From NCBI RefSeq assembly GCF_036226405.1, contig NZ_CP108464.1:4092001-4156000 (forward strand): DNA of 64,000 nucleotides, in the 5' to 3' direction. Positions 48,171 through 56,660 of this stretch are shown in pieces; positions within the stretch are counted from its first letter, which is position 1, and the number at the start of each line of letters is the position of its first letter. This DNA is from Streptomyces sp. NBC_01260 (lineage in GTDB: Bacteria; Actinomycetota; Actinomycetes; Streptomycetales; Streptomycetaceae). A model generated the notes under the pieces. That model was not told the DNA's origin, made no database searches, and saw only the letters and a program-made list of their open reading frames with translations. A program made the translations under genes and the position numbers.

Positions 48171-48184
48171 GTTTCACGTGAAAC
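48171..48184. other. parS: parS centromere site (perfect), distant copy
   Basis: Exact GTTTCACGTGAAAC in non-coding DNA between the tRNA-Leu terminator and the azoreductase terminator. It is 42 kb from the parAB cluster. Apart from this site and the two hairpins, the gap 48100-48412 contains nothing I can support. Confidence 0.95.
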
Positions 48185-48303
48185 GCCCGATTGGTTCTCC
48201 CTGGTGAGGCTGTCGGTGGGGCTGCCGCTGGGCACTGGTGGGGGCGTCGGCGGGGATGCGGGCCGGGTCGGCGCGGGGCCGGGAGTGCTGGGATCGTTAT
48301 GCG

Positions 48304-48335
48304 GGAAGGCCGGGGTCCGTTGACTCCGGCCTTCC
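48304..48335 (-). terminator. Terminator of the azoreductase gene
   Basis: Arms GGAAGGCCGG (48304-48313) and CCGGCCTTCC (48326-48335), 12-base loop, 77 bases beyond the minus-strand stop. Confidence 0.65.
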
Positions 48336-48412
48336 TTGTCGCATGCGCCATGGCCTCACGGCTCGGGTCGCGGCTCCCGTACGTCTCGGACGTCTCAGGT
48401 ATCTCGGGTGTC

Positions 48413-49024
48413 TCAGGCGGCGAGCCGGGACGCGAGGCTCTTGGCCTTCTCCGCGGCGTCGGTGAGCGCCTTGGCGCGGGAGGTCTCGGCGAGCGGGATG
48501 AGCTCGGTCATCTCCGGCTTGCTGTGGGCCAGGGTCAGCTCCGGGACGATGAAGTCGACCTCGGCGGCGAACATGGACGTCAGCAGCGTCGCCAGATAGT
48601 TCTGGACGAACTCGGCGCCCTCGCGCGGGGTGCCGGCGGCGTAGGAACCGCCGCGACTGGCGACGACCGTGATCGGGGTGCCGGCCACCGGGCTGTCGGG
48701 CCCGATGTTGTGCCCGGCGATGATCACGTGGTCGAGCCATGCCTTCAGCGTCGACGGAATCGTGAAGTTGTACATCGGCGCACCGATCAGGACCGCGTCC
48801 GCAGCGGCCAGCTCGGCGGCGAGTTCGCCACGCAGCGGGTGCTCGGCGCCGGCGGCGACAGCCGCGGCGTTCAGGTGCGGCAGCGGGTCGGCGGCGAGAT
48901 CGCGGTAGACGACTTGCCCGTCGGGGTGCTGCTCGCTCCAGGCCCGGACGAATGCGGCGGTGACCTCGCGCGACGCGGAGCCCTGGGGGAATGCGGCGGA
49001 GTCGAGGTGCAGCAGTGTGGCCAT
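48413..49024 (-). CDS. azoR: FMN-dependent NADH-azoreductase / quinone reductase
   Basis: A 203-residue flavodoxin-like oxidoreductase of the AzoR family, which reduces quinones and azo compounds by two electrons. The FMN-binding loop near ATLLHLDSAAF is followed by IGAPMYNFTIPSTLKAWLD and ASRGGSYAAGTPREG, the family motifs. ATG at 49024 has GGAG before it; a longer frame to 49120 includes the operator. Divergent from the HxlR regulator gene with a palindrome between, so it is probably its target. It likely protects against quinone or thiol-reactive compounds. Confidence 0.9.
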   Translation of the reverse strand: MATLLHLDSAAFPQGSASREVTAAFVRAWSEQHPDGQVVYRDLAADPLPHLNAAAVAAGAEHPLRGELAAELAAADAVLIGAPMYNFTIPSTLKAWLDHVIIAGHNIGPDSPVAGTPITVVASRGGSYAAGTPREGAEFVQNYLATLLTSMFAAEVDFIVPELTLAHSKPEMTELIPLAETSRAKALTDAAEKAKSLASRLAA

Positions 49025-49121
49025 GGGGGTCTCCACGGGGTGTCGGTGGCGTGGCGGGGTTCGGTGGGGTGGCGGGCCGGTGAGGCGACCCAAGTTTTCG
49101 TGCGTACCTATTAATAACATA

Positions 49122-49144
49122 GGGACTTACGAATCGTAAGTCCC
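49122..49144. promoter_or_regulatory. Probable HxlR operator in the azoR/hxlR divergent promoter
   Basis: Perfect 11-base inverted repeat around a single A: arms GGGACTTACGA (49122-49132) and TCGTAAGTCCC (49134-49144). A second, shorter repeat CCTAT/ATAGG (49107-49123) partly overlaps it. They lie 27 bases before the regulator start, in the only AT-rich part of the promoter region. Confidence 0.8.
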
Positions 49145-49170
49145 TCACGGCGGCGCAGTACCCTGGGCGT

Positions 49171-49518
49171 ATGGCGGATCACAGCGAGCAGGCGTGCCGG
49201 CGGGTCGACGTGAGCATCACTCGCGTCTTCGAGCTGTTCGGCAAGCGCTGGACGGGGCCGATCGTCTCCGTGCTGCTTCAGCAGCCCGTGCACTTCGCCG
49301 ATCTGCGGCGGGCGATTCCGGGCATCAGCGAGCGCATGCTCTCGGACCGGCTGTCCGAACTGGGGACAGCGGGCCTGGTGGTCCGGGAGGTCGACGAGGG
49401 TCCGCCGCTCAGGGTTTCGTACCGCCTGACGCAGGCCGGTGCCGCGATGGAGCCCGCGCTCAAGGAGCTGGGGCGCTGGGCGGAGAAGCATCTGAAGGAC
49501 GGTGACGGCGGCTGTTGA
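49171..49518 (+). CDS. HxlR-type redox-sensing regulator
   Basis: A 115-residue winged-helix repressor of the HxlR family, with the helix ELFGKRWTGPIVSVLLQQPV, recognition helix ISERMLSDRLSELG and wing VVREVDEGPPLRVSYRLT. A single cysteine, Cys9, lies just before the first helix, where YodB/QorR-type HxlR sensors carry the cysteine that reacts with quinones or disulfides. It is divergent from an azoreductase gene, the same arrangement as the B. subtilis YodB/AzoR1 control. Sensing is inferred from the position of the cysteine. Confidence 0.9.
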   Translation: MADHSEQACRRVDVSITRVFELFGKRWTGPIVSVLLQQPVHFADLRRAIPGISERMLSDRLSELGTAGLVVREVDEGPPLRVSYRLTQAGAAMEPALKELGRWAEKHLKDGDGGC

Positions 49519-49589
49519 CGGCCGCTGCCGGCCGACGGGCTGCTGTGTACGGGGACCGGCGGAGCGGGCATTGGGGGCAGGTGCTGGAG

Positions 49590-49632
49590 TTGTCCACAGG
49601 CGGTCCGGCCGGTCATCCACCGGTCATCCACA
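49590..49632. promoter_or_regulatory. DnaA-box group upstream of the DUF2252 gene
   Basis: TTGTCCACA (49590-49598), TCATCCACC (49613-49621) and TCATCCACA (49624-49632), in the 217-base gap between hxlR and the DUF2252 gene. The first is a perfect box; the other two are one to two bases off. Confidence 0.5.
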
Positions 49633-49735
49633 GGGGCAGACGGACGCCGGTGAACGGCGGTAGCGTCGTCGGTAGTTGATGTGGGACCGGGGGGCCGGAC
49701 GGCGGCTTCGAGCGAGGTCGGGGGAGCTGTGCGCC

Positions 49736-51187
49736 ATGGGTGAGGTCGAAGCGACAGTGCCGGTGCGGCGGGCCGTGACGGACGATCCGCGCATTCCGGT
49801 GGTGCCCGGGTTCGCCCGCCGCGCTCACCCGATGGACCGGGGCGGCCCGCAATCACCGAGAGATGCGGGCAAGGCGCTGCGTGAGCGTGTGCCCCGGTCC
49901 TCGCACGCCTCGCTGGTCCTGCCTGCGGACCGGCCCGATGCGGTGCGGGCGGCCGAGGAGTCGAACCGGGGCCGGGTGCCCGCGCTCACGCCGATCCGGG
50001 TGGGGAGGATGGCTGCCACCCCGTTCGCCTTTCTCCGGGGTTCGGCCGGGCTGATGGCCCACGACCTGGTGGGCACCCCCGTCACCGGGGTGGGCGCCCA
50101 GCTCTGCGGGGACGCCCACGCGGCCAACTTCGGGCTGTACGGCGATGCGCGGGGCAGCCTGGTCATCGACCTGAACGACTTCGACGAGACGGTGACCGGC
50201 CCCTGGGAGTGGGATCTCAAGCGCCTTGCCACCTCACTGGTGCTCGCAGGCCGCGAGGTGGGCGCGGACGAGGAGACCTGTCGCAGGGGTGCGTACGACA
50301 CGGTGGGCGCCTACCGGCGGACGATGAGGCTGCTGGCCAAGCTGCCGGCGCTCGACGCCTGGAATGCCATCGCCGACGAGGAACTCGTCTCGCACACGGA
50401 CGCGCGGGATCTGCTCGGCACGCTGGAGCGGGTCTCGGAGAAGGCCCGCAACAACACCAGCGCCCGCTTCGCCGCGAAGTCCACGGAGGGCTCCGAGGAC
50501 GGCGGACGCCGATTCATCGACGCACCGCCGGTGCTGCGCCGGGTGCCGGACGAGGAGGCCGCGTCCGTGGCGGCGGGGCTCGGCGACTATCTGTGCACCG
50601 TCTCGCAGGACCGGGTCCCGCTGCTCGCCCGGTACGCGATTCACGATGTGGCGTTCCGGGTGGTCGGCACGGGGAGTGTGGGCACCCGGTCGTATGTGGT
50701 GCTGCTGCTGGATCACCGGGGTGAGCCACTGGTGCTGCAGGTGAAGGAGGCCAGGCCCTCGGTGCTGGCGCCCCATCTGCCCGCCGTGGGGTTCGACGTG
50801 CCGGAGGTGGTGCACGAGGGGCGCCGGGTGGTGCTGGGGCAGAAGCGGATGCAGGTCGTCAGCGACATCCTGCTGGGCTGGGCGACCGTGGACGGGCGGC
50901 CCTTCCAGGTAAGGCAGTTCAGGAACCGCAAGGGCAGCGTCGACCCGGCGGCCCTGGCAGCCGACGAGGTCGACGACTACGGCCGGATGACCGGCGCGCT
51001 GCTGGCCCGCGCTCACGCGCACAGCGCCGATCCGAGGCTGATCGCGGGCTACTGCGGCAAGAACGACGAGCTGGACGAGGCGATGGCGGCGTTCGCGGTG
51101 ACCTACGCGGACCGTACTGAGGCGGATCATGCCGAGCTCGAGCGGGCGATCGGCGCGGGCCGGATAGCCGCCGAGCCGGGGGTGTGA
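49736..51187 (+). CDS. DUF2252 family protein (kinase-like fold)
   Basis: A 483-residue cytoplasmic protein of the DUF2252 family, which shows a protein-kinase or phosphotransferase-like architecture: ATPFAFLRGSAGLMAHDL, QLCGDAHAANFGLYG and VIDLNDFDETVTGPWEWDLK are the conserved motifs, with Asp-rich sites expected for metal/ATP binding. C-terminal part has YGRMTGALLARAHAHSAD. ATG 49736 is chosen; the frame opens earlier at 49676 with no family match. Substrate unknown. It is not obviously in an operon with its neighbours. Confidence 0.85.
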   Translation: MGEVEATVPVRRAVTDDPRIPVVPGFARRAHPMDRGGPQSPRDAGKALRERVPRSSHASLVLPADRPDAVRAAEESNRGRVPALTPIRVGRMAATPFAFLRGSAGLMAHDLVGTPVTGVGAQLCGDAHAANFGLYGDARGSLVIDLNDFDETVTGPWEWDLKRLATSLVLAGREVGADEETCRRGAYDTVGAYRRTMRLLAKLPALDAWNAIADEELVSHTDARDLLGTLERVSEKARNNTSARFAAKSTEGSEDGGRRFIDAPPVLRRVPDEEAASVAAGLGDYLCTVSQDRVPLLARYAIHDVAFRVVGTGSVGTRSYVVLLLDHRGEPLVLQVKEARPSVLAPHLPAVGFDVPEVVHEGRRVVLGQKRMQVVSDILLGWATVDGRPFQVRQFRNRKGSVDPAALAADEVDDYGRMTGALLARAHAHSADPRLIAGYCGKNDELDEAMAAFAVTYADRTEADHAELERAIGAGRIAAEPGV

Positions 51188-51245
51188 CGCCCGTTCCGCC
51201 GACCGCGCGTCCCCGGGGCACGGGCCGTGGCCATACGCTGGACGG

Positions 51246-52271
51246 GTGACCCACGAAGCCGCCGGGGTGCCGACCACCCGGAACGACGATGACCGGCAGG
51301 ACGACGACCGGCAGCACGAGCAGCCCGGCCGCCCGGCCGACGCGCACACGGAGACCGCTCCCGCCGGAGCCCCGGCCGCCGGCGCCGCGGAGCCCGGTAC
51401 TGGAGAGGCCGGCGCCGCGGAGCCCGGTACCGCGGCGCCCGGCGAGGCCGAGGCCGCCGGAACCGCTGACGGTGCCGGCGGCGGAACTGCCGGGCAGGCG
51501 CGGCCCGAGGCGCGGCTCGCGCACGCTGTGCGGGTGGCCGAGCAGGCCCTGATCGAGTTCGAGATCGCGGTGGAGACCTTCCGGGTCGAGGTGGAGAACT
51601 TCTCCCGGCTGCACCACCAGCGGCTTGGCCCGATGTACGCGCGTCTCGACGAGCTCGACGCGCAGATCGCGGAGGCACGGGCCGCGAGGACCGGCGATCC
51701 CGAGGATCTGCGCAAGGCGCAGGAGGCGCGGGCGATCGTGATGCCCATGCCGGGTATCGACGAGTTGTTCCACGACTGGATGGACTCCGACGGGCTGTCC
51801 CCCGAGGCGAGCGCGATGCTGACCGAGCAGCCCGTCCGGCCGCCGAAGCGGGTCCGGCCGACCGAGGAGGCCCGCAAGCTGTACCGCGAGCTTGCGCGCA
51901 AGGCCCATCCGGATCTGGCCCAGGACGAGGAGGAGCGGGCCCGCCGGGACGAGTTCATCACCCGCGTCAACGCCGCGTACGGGCGTGGGGACGAGGCACT
52001 GCTCAAGGAACTGGCCCAGGAGTGGGCGGCCGGGCCGGCAGTCCCGGAGGCGGAGCTCGGCGAGGCCGACGAGCTCTACGCCCGGCTGAACTGGCTGACC
52101 CGGCGCAAGGAACTGCTGACGGTGCTCGCCCAGGAGCTGGAGCAGAGTGCGATCGGCGCCATGCTGCGGATGGCCCCGGACGATCCGGATCACCTGCTCG
52201 AGGAGATCGCCGATCAGCTGCTGGGCGAGGTGTCGCAGCGCGAGGCTGAACTGGCAGGTCTGGTGCAGTAG
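51246..52271 (+). CDS. J-domain (DnaJ-like) protein
   Basis: A 341-residue protein with a disordered N-terminal region, a coiled-coil region with acidic and Ala-rich helices (EQALIEFEIAVETFRVEVEN) and a J-domain at about residues 205-250 carrying the HPD motif (LARKAHPDLAQDEEER). The C-terminal helices (EADELYARLNWLTRRKELLT) end LAGLVQ. The J-domain stimulates an Hsp70 partner; no Hsp70 gene is near. Start is GTG at 51246. It is 46 bases upstream of the rhodanese gene. Confidence 0.85.
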   Translation: MTHEAAGVPTTRNDDDRQDDDRQHEQPGRPADAHTETAPAGAPAAGAAEPGTGEAGAAEPGTAAPGEAEAAGTADGAGGGTAGQARPEARLAHAVRVAEQALIEFEIAVETFRVEVENFSRLHHQRLGPMYARLDELDAQIAEARAARTGDPEDLRKAQEARAIVMPMPGIDELFHDWMDSDGLSPEASAMLTEQPVRPPKRVRPTEEARKLYRELARKAHPDLAQDEEERARRDEFITRVNAAYGRGDEALLKELAQEWAAGPAVPEAELGEADELYARLNWLTRRKELLTVLAQELEQSAIGAMLRMAPDDPDHLLEEIADQLLGEVSQREAELAGLVQ

Positions 52272-52317
52272 CGTTTCCGGTGACTTCGGAGCGTATTGAC
52301 GAGAGAAGGCATGACCC

Positions 52318-52662
52318 ATGAATTTCGGCCCGCTTCCCACGGTCGATGTCGCGGCGGTGCCGGCGGACGGCTTCGTGCTGGACGTACGGGAGGACGACGA
52401 ATGGGCGGCCGGGCACGTCGACGGTGCCCTGCACATTCCGATGAGTGACTTCGTGGGCCGCTTCGGTGAGCTGACCGAGGCCGCCCAGGACGGCCGGCGC
52501 GTGCATGTGATGTGCCGGGTCGGCGGCCGGTCCGCCCAGGTCACCCAGTACCTGGTGCAGCAGGGCATCGACGCCGTGAACATCGACGGCGGAATGCTCG
52601 CCTGGGACGGTGCCGGGCGCCCGATGGTCACCGACAGCGGGAACCCGGCCTTCGTCGTCTGA
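52318..52662 (+). CDS. Rhodanese-like domain protein
   Basis: A 114-residue single-domain rhodanese. The catalytic cysteine is in HVMCRVGGRSAQVT, and the domain opening VLDVREDDEWAAGHVDGALH is typical. Such proteins carry persulfide sulfur; the acceptor is unknown. It follows the J-domain gene closely and is convergent with the acyl-CoA dehydrogenase gene. Confidence 0.93.
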   Translation: MNFGPLPTVDVAAVPADGFVLDVREDDEWAAGHVDGALHIPMSDFVGRFGELTEAAQDGRRVHVMCRVGGRSAQVTQYLVQQGIDAVNIDGGMLAWDGAGRPMVTDSGNPAFVV

Positions 52663-52799
52663 CCGGGGCTTCTTCGGGCGGGGCCTCCTCGGTCCCTGCC
52701 CTCTTTCTTCTGGCCGGGGGCGTTGTCCGGCCCCCGGCCAAGGCGTCTCCTGACCCGGGCCTTGTCCGGGCTCCTCGGCGCCGGTGCGTTCAGTCGAGT

Positions 52800-53975
52800 T
52801 CAGTCGAGGGAGTGCGCGGCCAGCAGGTCGCCCAGTGCCTCCTCGTGGGCCGCGGCCGGGCCGAGGGAGAGCTCGATCTGCTTCGCCCAGGCGTGGAAGC
52901 GGTGCAGGGGGTAGTCGGTGTCCGCGCCGAAGCCGCCGTGCAGGTGCTGTGCCGTCTGCACGACCCGGCGGACCCCGTCGGATGCCCAGATCTTCGCCAC
53001 GGCGACATCGCCCGCAGCGGGCAGCGTGCCACTCCCGCCGGTGGCGATCCGCCAGGCCGCCTGCCAGAGGGTCACCTCCATGGCCCGCAGGTCGATGTAT
53101 CGGTCCGCGGTCTGTACGGCGACGGACTGGAAGGTCGCCACGGGGAAGCCGAACTGCTCGCGCTTTCCGGTGTACTGGCTCGTCATGGCCAGGACGGCCT
53201 CACCCAGGCCCAGCGCGAGTGCGCAGGTTCCGGTGGTGAGCAGCGCGTGCAGCCATTCCCAGGCCCCGGCGGCGTCGATCAGCTCGCGGCGGGCGATCCG
53301 TACCGCGTCCAGCCGTACCTCGCCGAACAGTTCACCGCTGGTGGAGACCTGCTCGGCGATGGTGACGCCGTCGTGGCCGCGGCGGATCAGGGCCAGAACG
53401 GCCCGGCCGTCCCCGGTGTGGGCGGGCACCGCGATCCAGTCCGCCGCCTGCGCCCACGGCACGGCCGACTGCACACCGTCGAGTACCCAGACAGCTTCGG
53501 AGCCGTCGCCGGCGTCCCCGTCGGCCTCGCGCCCGTCGTCGGCCGGGCGGGCCGTGACGGCGAGTTCGGCCGGATCGTGGCCGGTGCGCCCATTGGCTCC
53601 GACGGTGAGGACCAGCTCACCGCGGCCGACGCCGGGCAGCAGCTCGGCGGCCAGCTCCTGGTCCCCGTAGCGCTGGAGCGTCATCGCGACCGCGCACGTC
53701 TCCAGCAGAGGGACCCGCGCAAGGACCTTCGCGGACTCGCGCAGCACCAGGCAGAGCGCGATCAGGTCGAGGCCGGCTCCGCCGTGCTCGGGCGACAGTG
53801 TCAGGCTCAGCAGATCCCCGGCGGCGAGACCGGCCCACAGCGGCCTGTCGATGTCCTCGGCCACCGCACCCGGTACGAGTGCGGGGCTGGGAACCGCGTC
53901 GGGCTCGACGCCCGAGAAGACCGCTCGTGCCGCCTCTGCGGCTGCCTGCTGTTCCTCGGTGAAGGTGAAGTCCAC
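52800..53975 (-). CDS. Acyl-CoA dehydrogenase family protein
   Basis: A 391-residue flavoprotein that introduces a 2,3-double bond into acyl-CoA. N-terminal helices (MDFTFTEEQQAAAEAARAVF), a beta domain, and a C-terminal helical domain with YTGKREQFGFPVATFQSVA and AQHLHGGFGADTDYPLHR. It resembles the steroid-degradation FadE/IpdE type, whose two subunits are related and one lacks the catalytic base; no partner is adjacent here. A KstR-like operator (54033-54046) lies 57 bases upstream. It is probably transcribed alone, separate from the paa operon. Confidence 0.88.
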   Translation of the reverse strand: MDFTFTEEQQAAAEAARAVFSGVEPDAVPSPALVPGAVAEDIDRPLWAGLAAGDLLSLTLSPEHGGAGLDLIALCLVLRESAKVLARVPLLETCAVAMTLQRYGDQELAAELLPGVGRGELVLTVGANGRTGHDPAELAVTARPADDGREADGDAGDGSEAVWVLDGVQSAVPWAQAADWIAVPAHTGDGRAVLALIRRGHDGVTIAEQVSTSGELFGEVRLDAVRIARRELIDAAGAWEWLHALLTTGTCALALGLGEAVLAMTSQYTGKREQFGFPVATFQSVAVQTADRYIDLRAMEVTLWQAAWRIATGGSGTLPAAGDVAVAKIWASDGVRRVVQTAQHLHGGFGADTDYPLHRFHAWAKQIELSLGPAAAHEEALGDLLAAHSLD

Positions 53976-54032
53976 TGTCCTGGCCTCCCGCGAACCGCTG
54001 CGCCCGTACCCGGACCTGACGGAGCGTCAAGA

Positions 54033-54046
54033 TAGAACAGGTTCTA
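54033..54046. promoter_or_regulatory. KstR-like operator upstream of the acyl-CoA dehydrogenase gene
   Basis: TAGAAC-AG-GTTCTA (54033-54046) is a perfect inverted repeat and fits TNNAACNNGTTNNA, the operator of the TetR-type sterol-catabolism repressor KstR in actinobacteria. Confidence 0.7.
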
Positions 54047-54112
54047 CAAGAAGGGAACAGGTGCGGTGCAGTGCGCGGTGACGGGCGAACTGCGTTGCGG
54101 TGGGCGGAACAG

Positions 54113-55171
54113 TCACCGGTCGAAGTCGAGCTCCACCTCCCCGGTCACCGGATGGGACTGGCAGGCCAGCACATAGCCCGCCCCCGTCTCTTCCGGTTCG
54201 AGCGCGAAGTTGCGGTCCATCCGGACCTCGCCGGAGACCAGGAAGGCCCGGCAGGTCCCGCACACGCCCCCCTTGCAGGCGTACGGCGCGTCCGAGCGGC
54301 TGCGGAGCACCGTCTCCAGCAGCGATTCGCCGTCCTGCACCGGCCACGTGCCCGAGCGGCCGTCCAGGGTCGCCGTGAGCATGCTGCCGACCGGGGCCTC
54401 GATCCGGGGCCGGACTGCCGTGCCGGGCCCGTCGTCGACGTGGAAGATCTCCTGGTGGATACGGGTCCGCTCGACGCCCAGACCGTGCAGCGCGCCCTCG
54501 GCTGCCCGGACCAGACCGAGCGGACCGCACAGGTACCAGCCGTCCACCTCGGCCACCGGCAGCAGCGCGGGCAGCAGACCGGTGAGCCGCTCGCGGTCCA
54601 GCCGGCCCGAGGGGAGGCCGGCCTGCTGCTCCTCCCGGGAGAGCGCGGTGACCAGCTGGAACCGGTCCGGATAGCGGTCCTTGAGGTCGGCGACCTCGTC
54701 CAGGAACATCGTCGACGCAGCGGTCCGGTCGCTGCGGATCAGGCAGAACGAGGCGTCGGGCTCCCGGGCCAGCAGCGTCGCCGCGATGGAGAGCACCGGG
54801 GTGATCCCGCTGCCGCCGACGACCGCCGCGAACTGCCCGGCGCGCGGCGTGAGCACGAAGCGGCCCATCGGAGGCATCGCCTCGACCTGATCGCCGACAG
54901 CGAGCTCCTTGAGCGCGTACGTGGAGAACGCGCCGCCGTCGACGAGCCGGATGCCCACCCGCAGCGCAGGGTCGGCCGGCTGCTCGGTGGCCGGTGCGCA
55001 GATCGAGTACGAGCGGCGGACCTCCTCACCGGCGACGGTGTAGCGGACATTGAGGTGCTGGCCGGGCTTGTGGCGGAACGTCTCGCGCAGTTCCGGCGGC
55101 ACGGCGAACTCGACGGCCACCGAATCGTCGGTGAGCCGTTCGATCGCGCTGACCCGGAGCGGATGGAACAT
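54113..55171 (-). CDS. paaE: Phenylacetyl-CoA epoxidase reductase subunit PaaE
   Basis: A 352-residue iron-sulfur flavoprotein that passes electrons from NADPH to the PaaABC epoxidase. The FAD-binding RxYS motif is RRSYSICAPA, the NAD region has GSGITPVLSIAATLL, and the C-terminal 2Fe-2S ferredoxin domain has DAPYACKGGVCGTCRAFL with the spaced Cys ligands and the fourth in LACQSHP. It is the last gene of the paa operon, starting one base after the paaD stop. Confidence 0.95.
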   Translation of the reverse strand: MFHPLRVSAIERLTDDSVAVEFAVPPELRETFRHKPGQHLNVRYTVAGEEVRRSYSICAPATEQPADPALRVGIRLVDGGAFSTYALKELAVGDQVEAMPPMGRFVLTPRAGQFAAVVGGSGITPVLSIAATLLAREPDASFCLIRSDRTAASTMFLDEVADLKDRYPDRFQLVTALSREEQQAGLPSGRLDRERLTGLLPALLPVAEVDGWYLCGPLGLVRAAEGALHGLGVERTRIHQEIFHVDDGPGTAVRPRIEAPVGSMLTATLDGRSGTWPVQDGESLLETVLRSRSDAPYACKGGVCGTCRAFLVSGEVRMDRNFALEPEETGAGYVLACQSHPVTGEVELDFDR

Positions 55172-55678
55172 CTACAACTCCTTGAAGTGATCAAAGGGCT
55201 CGCGGCATGTCACACACCTGCGCAGCGCCTTGCAGGCAGTCGACGAGAACCGGCTCAGCAGCTCCGTGTCGGTGGAGCCGCAGTGCGGGCAGCGCACCGA
55301 CAGGGCGAGCGGCACGGGCCCGGCGGCGGGGGAGGCCGCATCACGCGACCGAGGGGGCGCTATGCCGAACTCCGTGAGCTTGCGCCGGCCTTCCGCGCTG
55401 ATGTCGTCCGTGGACCAGGCCGGGGCGAGGACGGTGACCACGGAGACCTCGGTCATGCCGTGGTCGAGCAGCACGCGCTCGATGTCCGTGGACATGGTCT
55501 CCAACGCGGGGCAGCCGGTGTAGGTGGGGGTGAGCCGGACCTTGACGCGGCCCGGTGCGAGCATCTCCACCCCCCGGAGCACACCCAGCTCCTCAAGGGT
55601 CAGCACGGGCAGCTCCGGGTCGGGGACGGAGCCCGCGAGGTGGCGCAGCTCCTCCTCCAGTGCCGTCCAGGTCACCAT
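55172..55678 (-). CDS. paaD: Phenylacetyl-CoA epoxidase maturation subunit PaaD
   Basis: A 168-residue MIP18-type protein (DUF59) that helps mature the epoxidase iron-sulfur cofactor. The DUF59 core has VPDPELPVLTLEELGVL and TYTGCPALETM with the conserved Cys. A C-terminal zinc or iron-binding region has CPHCGSTDTE and CVTCREPFDHF. Overlaps the paaC stop by 7 bases. Confidence 0.95.
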   Translation of the reverse strand: MVTWTALEEELRHLAGSVPDPELPVLTLEELGVLRGVEMLAPGRVKVRLTPTYTGCPALETMSTDIERVLLDHGMTEVSVVTVLAPAWSTDDISAEGRRKLTEFGIAPPRSRDAASPAAGPVPLALSVRCPHCGSTDTELLSRFSSTACKALRRCVTCREPFDHFKEL

Positions 55679-56373
55679 GACGCCCCCGGGTGGCTGCGGT
55701 GCAGATGCTGCATCTCGGCGATCATCCGGCCGAAAGGCTCCGTGTGGATGCCCTGACGGCCCGCTCCGGCCGTCCAGGCGCCGGACTGCGGCCCGGCCGG
55801 TACCGTCAGCGTGGCCCGTTCCAGTACGTCGGTGACGGATGCCAGCCAGTCGCTCCGCAGGGCCTTCCAGTCCACCTCCACGCCTTCGACGGGCTGGAAC
55901 AGTTCACCGGTGAAACGCCACAGCGCGTCCACCGCGCGCTGCATCCGGTCGTGGCTCTCCGCCGTTCCGTCACCGAGGCGCAGCGTCCACTGCTCGGCGT
56001 GGTCACGGTGATAGGCGACCTCCTTGACGGCCTTGGCCGCGATCCCGGCGAACTCGCCGTCACCGGCCGCCAGCTGCTCGTACAGTCCGTGCTGGTGGAC
56101 GGAGAAGTAGAGCTGACGGGCGATGGTGTGGGCGAAGTCGCCGTTCGGCTGCTCGACCAGCTGGACGTTGCGGAAGGCGCGCTCCTCGCGCAGATACGCC
56201 AGCTCGTCCTCGTCCCCGGCCAGGGAGAGCAGCAGGCGGGCCTGGCCCAGCAGGTCCAGGGCGATGTTGGCGAGGGCCACTTCCTCCTCCAGTACGGGGG
56301 CGTGGCCCGCCCACTCCCCCAGCCGGTGCGAGAGCACCAGCGCGTCGTCGCCGAGGGCGAGGGCCGCGGTCAC
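55672..56373 (-). CDS. paaC: Phenylacetyl-CoA epoxidase subunit PaaC
   Basis: The 233-residue ferritin-like structural partner of PaaA in the ring epoxidase. Diiron-like helices are seen with HRLGEWAGHAPVLEEEVALA and AVKEVAYHRDHAEQWTLR, but metal ligands are lost in the PaaC family. GTG at 56373 is chosen because the previous gene ends there with a 4-base overlap; a long in-frame extension is antisense-like. Confidence 0.95.
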   Translation of the reverse strand: MTAALALGDDALVLSHRLGEWAGHAPVLEEEVALANIALDLLGQARLLLSLAGDEDELAYLREERAFRNVQLVEQPNGDFAHTIARQLYFSVHQHGLYEQLAAGDGEFAGIAAKAVKEVAYHRDHAEQWTLRLGDGTAESHDRMQRAVDALWRFTGELFQPVEGVEVDWKALRSDWLASVTDVLERATLTVPAGPQSGAWTAGAGRQGIHTEPFGRMIAEMQHLHRSHPGASW

Positions 56374-56660
56374 AGGTGCTTCACCCCGTCCGGGATCTTG
56401 TAGAACGTCGGGTGCCGGTAGGGCTTGTCGCCGGCCGGCTCGAAGAACGTGTCCTTCTCGTCCGGCGAGGACGCCGTGATCCGGTTGGACGGCACCACCC
56501 AGATGGAGACCCCTTCGGACCGGCGCGTGTACAGATCGCGAGCGTTGCGCAGGGCCATCTCGGCGTCCGGGGCGTGCAGGCTGCCGGCGTGGGTGTGGGA
56601 GAGGCCACGCCGCGAGCGCACGAATACCTCCCACAATGGCCAGTCGGTCGAACTGCTCAT
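56370..56660 (-). CDS. paaB: Phenylacetyl-CoA epoxidase subunit PaaB
   Basis: A 96-residue small subunit that bridges PaaA-PaaC dimers. The sequence [20 protein letters not shown] and the run [20 protein letters not shown] near the end are diagnostic. ATG 56660 has a GGGGAGG site and overlaps the paaA stop. Confidence 0.95.
   Translation of the reverse strand: MSSSTDWPLWEVFVRSRRGLSHTHAGSLHAPDAEMALRNARDLYTRRSEGVSIWVVPSNRITASSPDEKDTFFEPAGDKPYRHPTFYKIPDGVKHL

Noticed and set aside
48191..49114. A 307-codon plus-strand frame opposite the azoreductase
   Set aside because: Antisense shadow of azoR; it starts in the parS/terminator region and lacks any domain.
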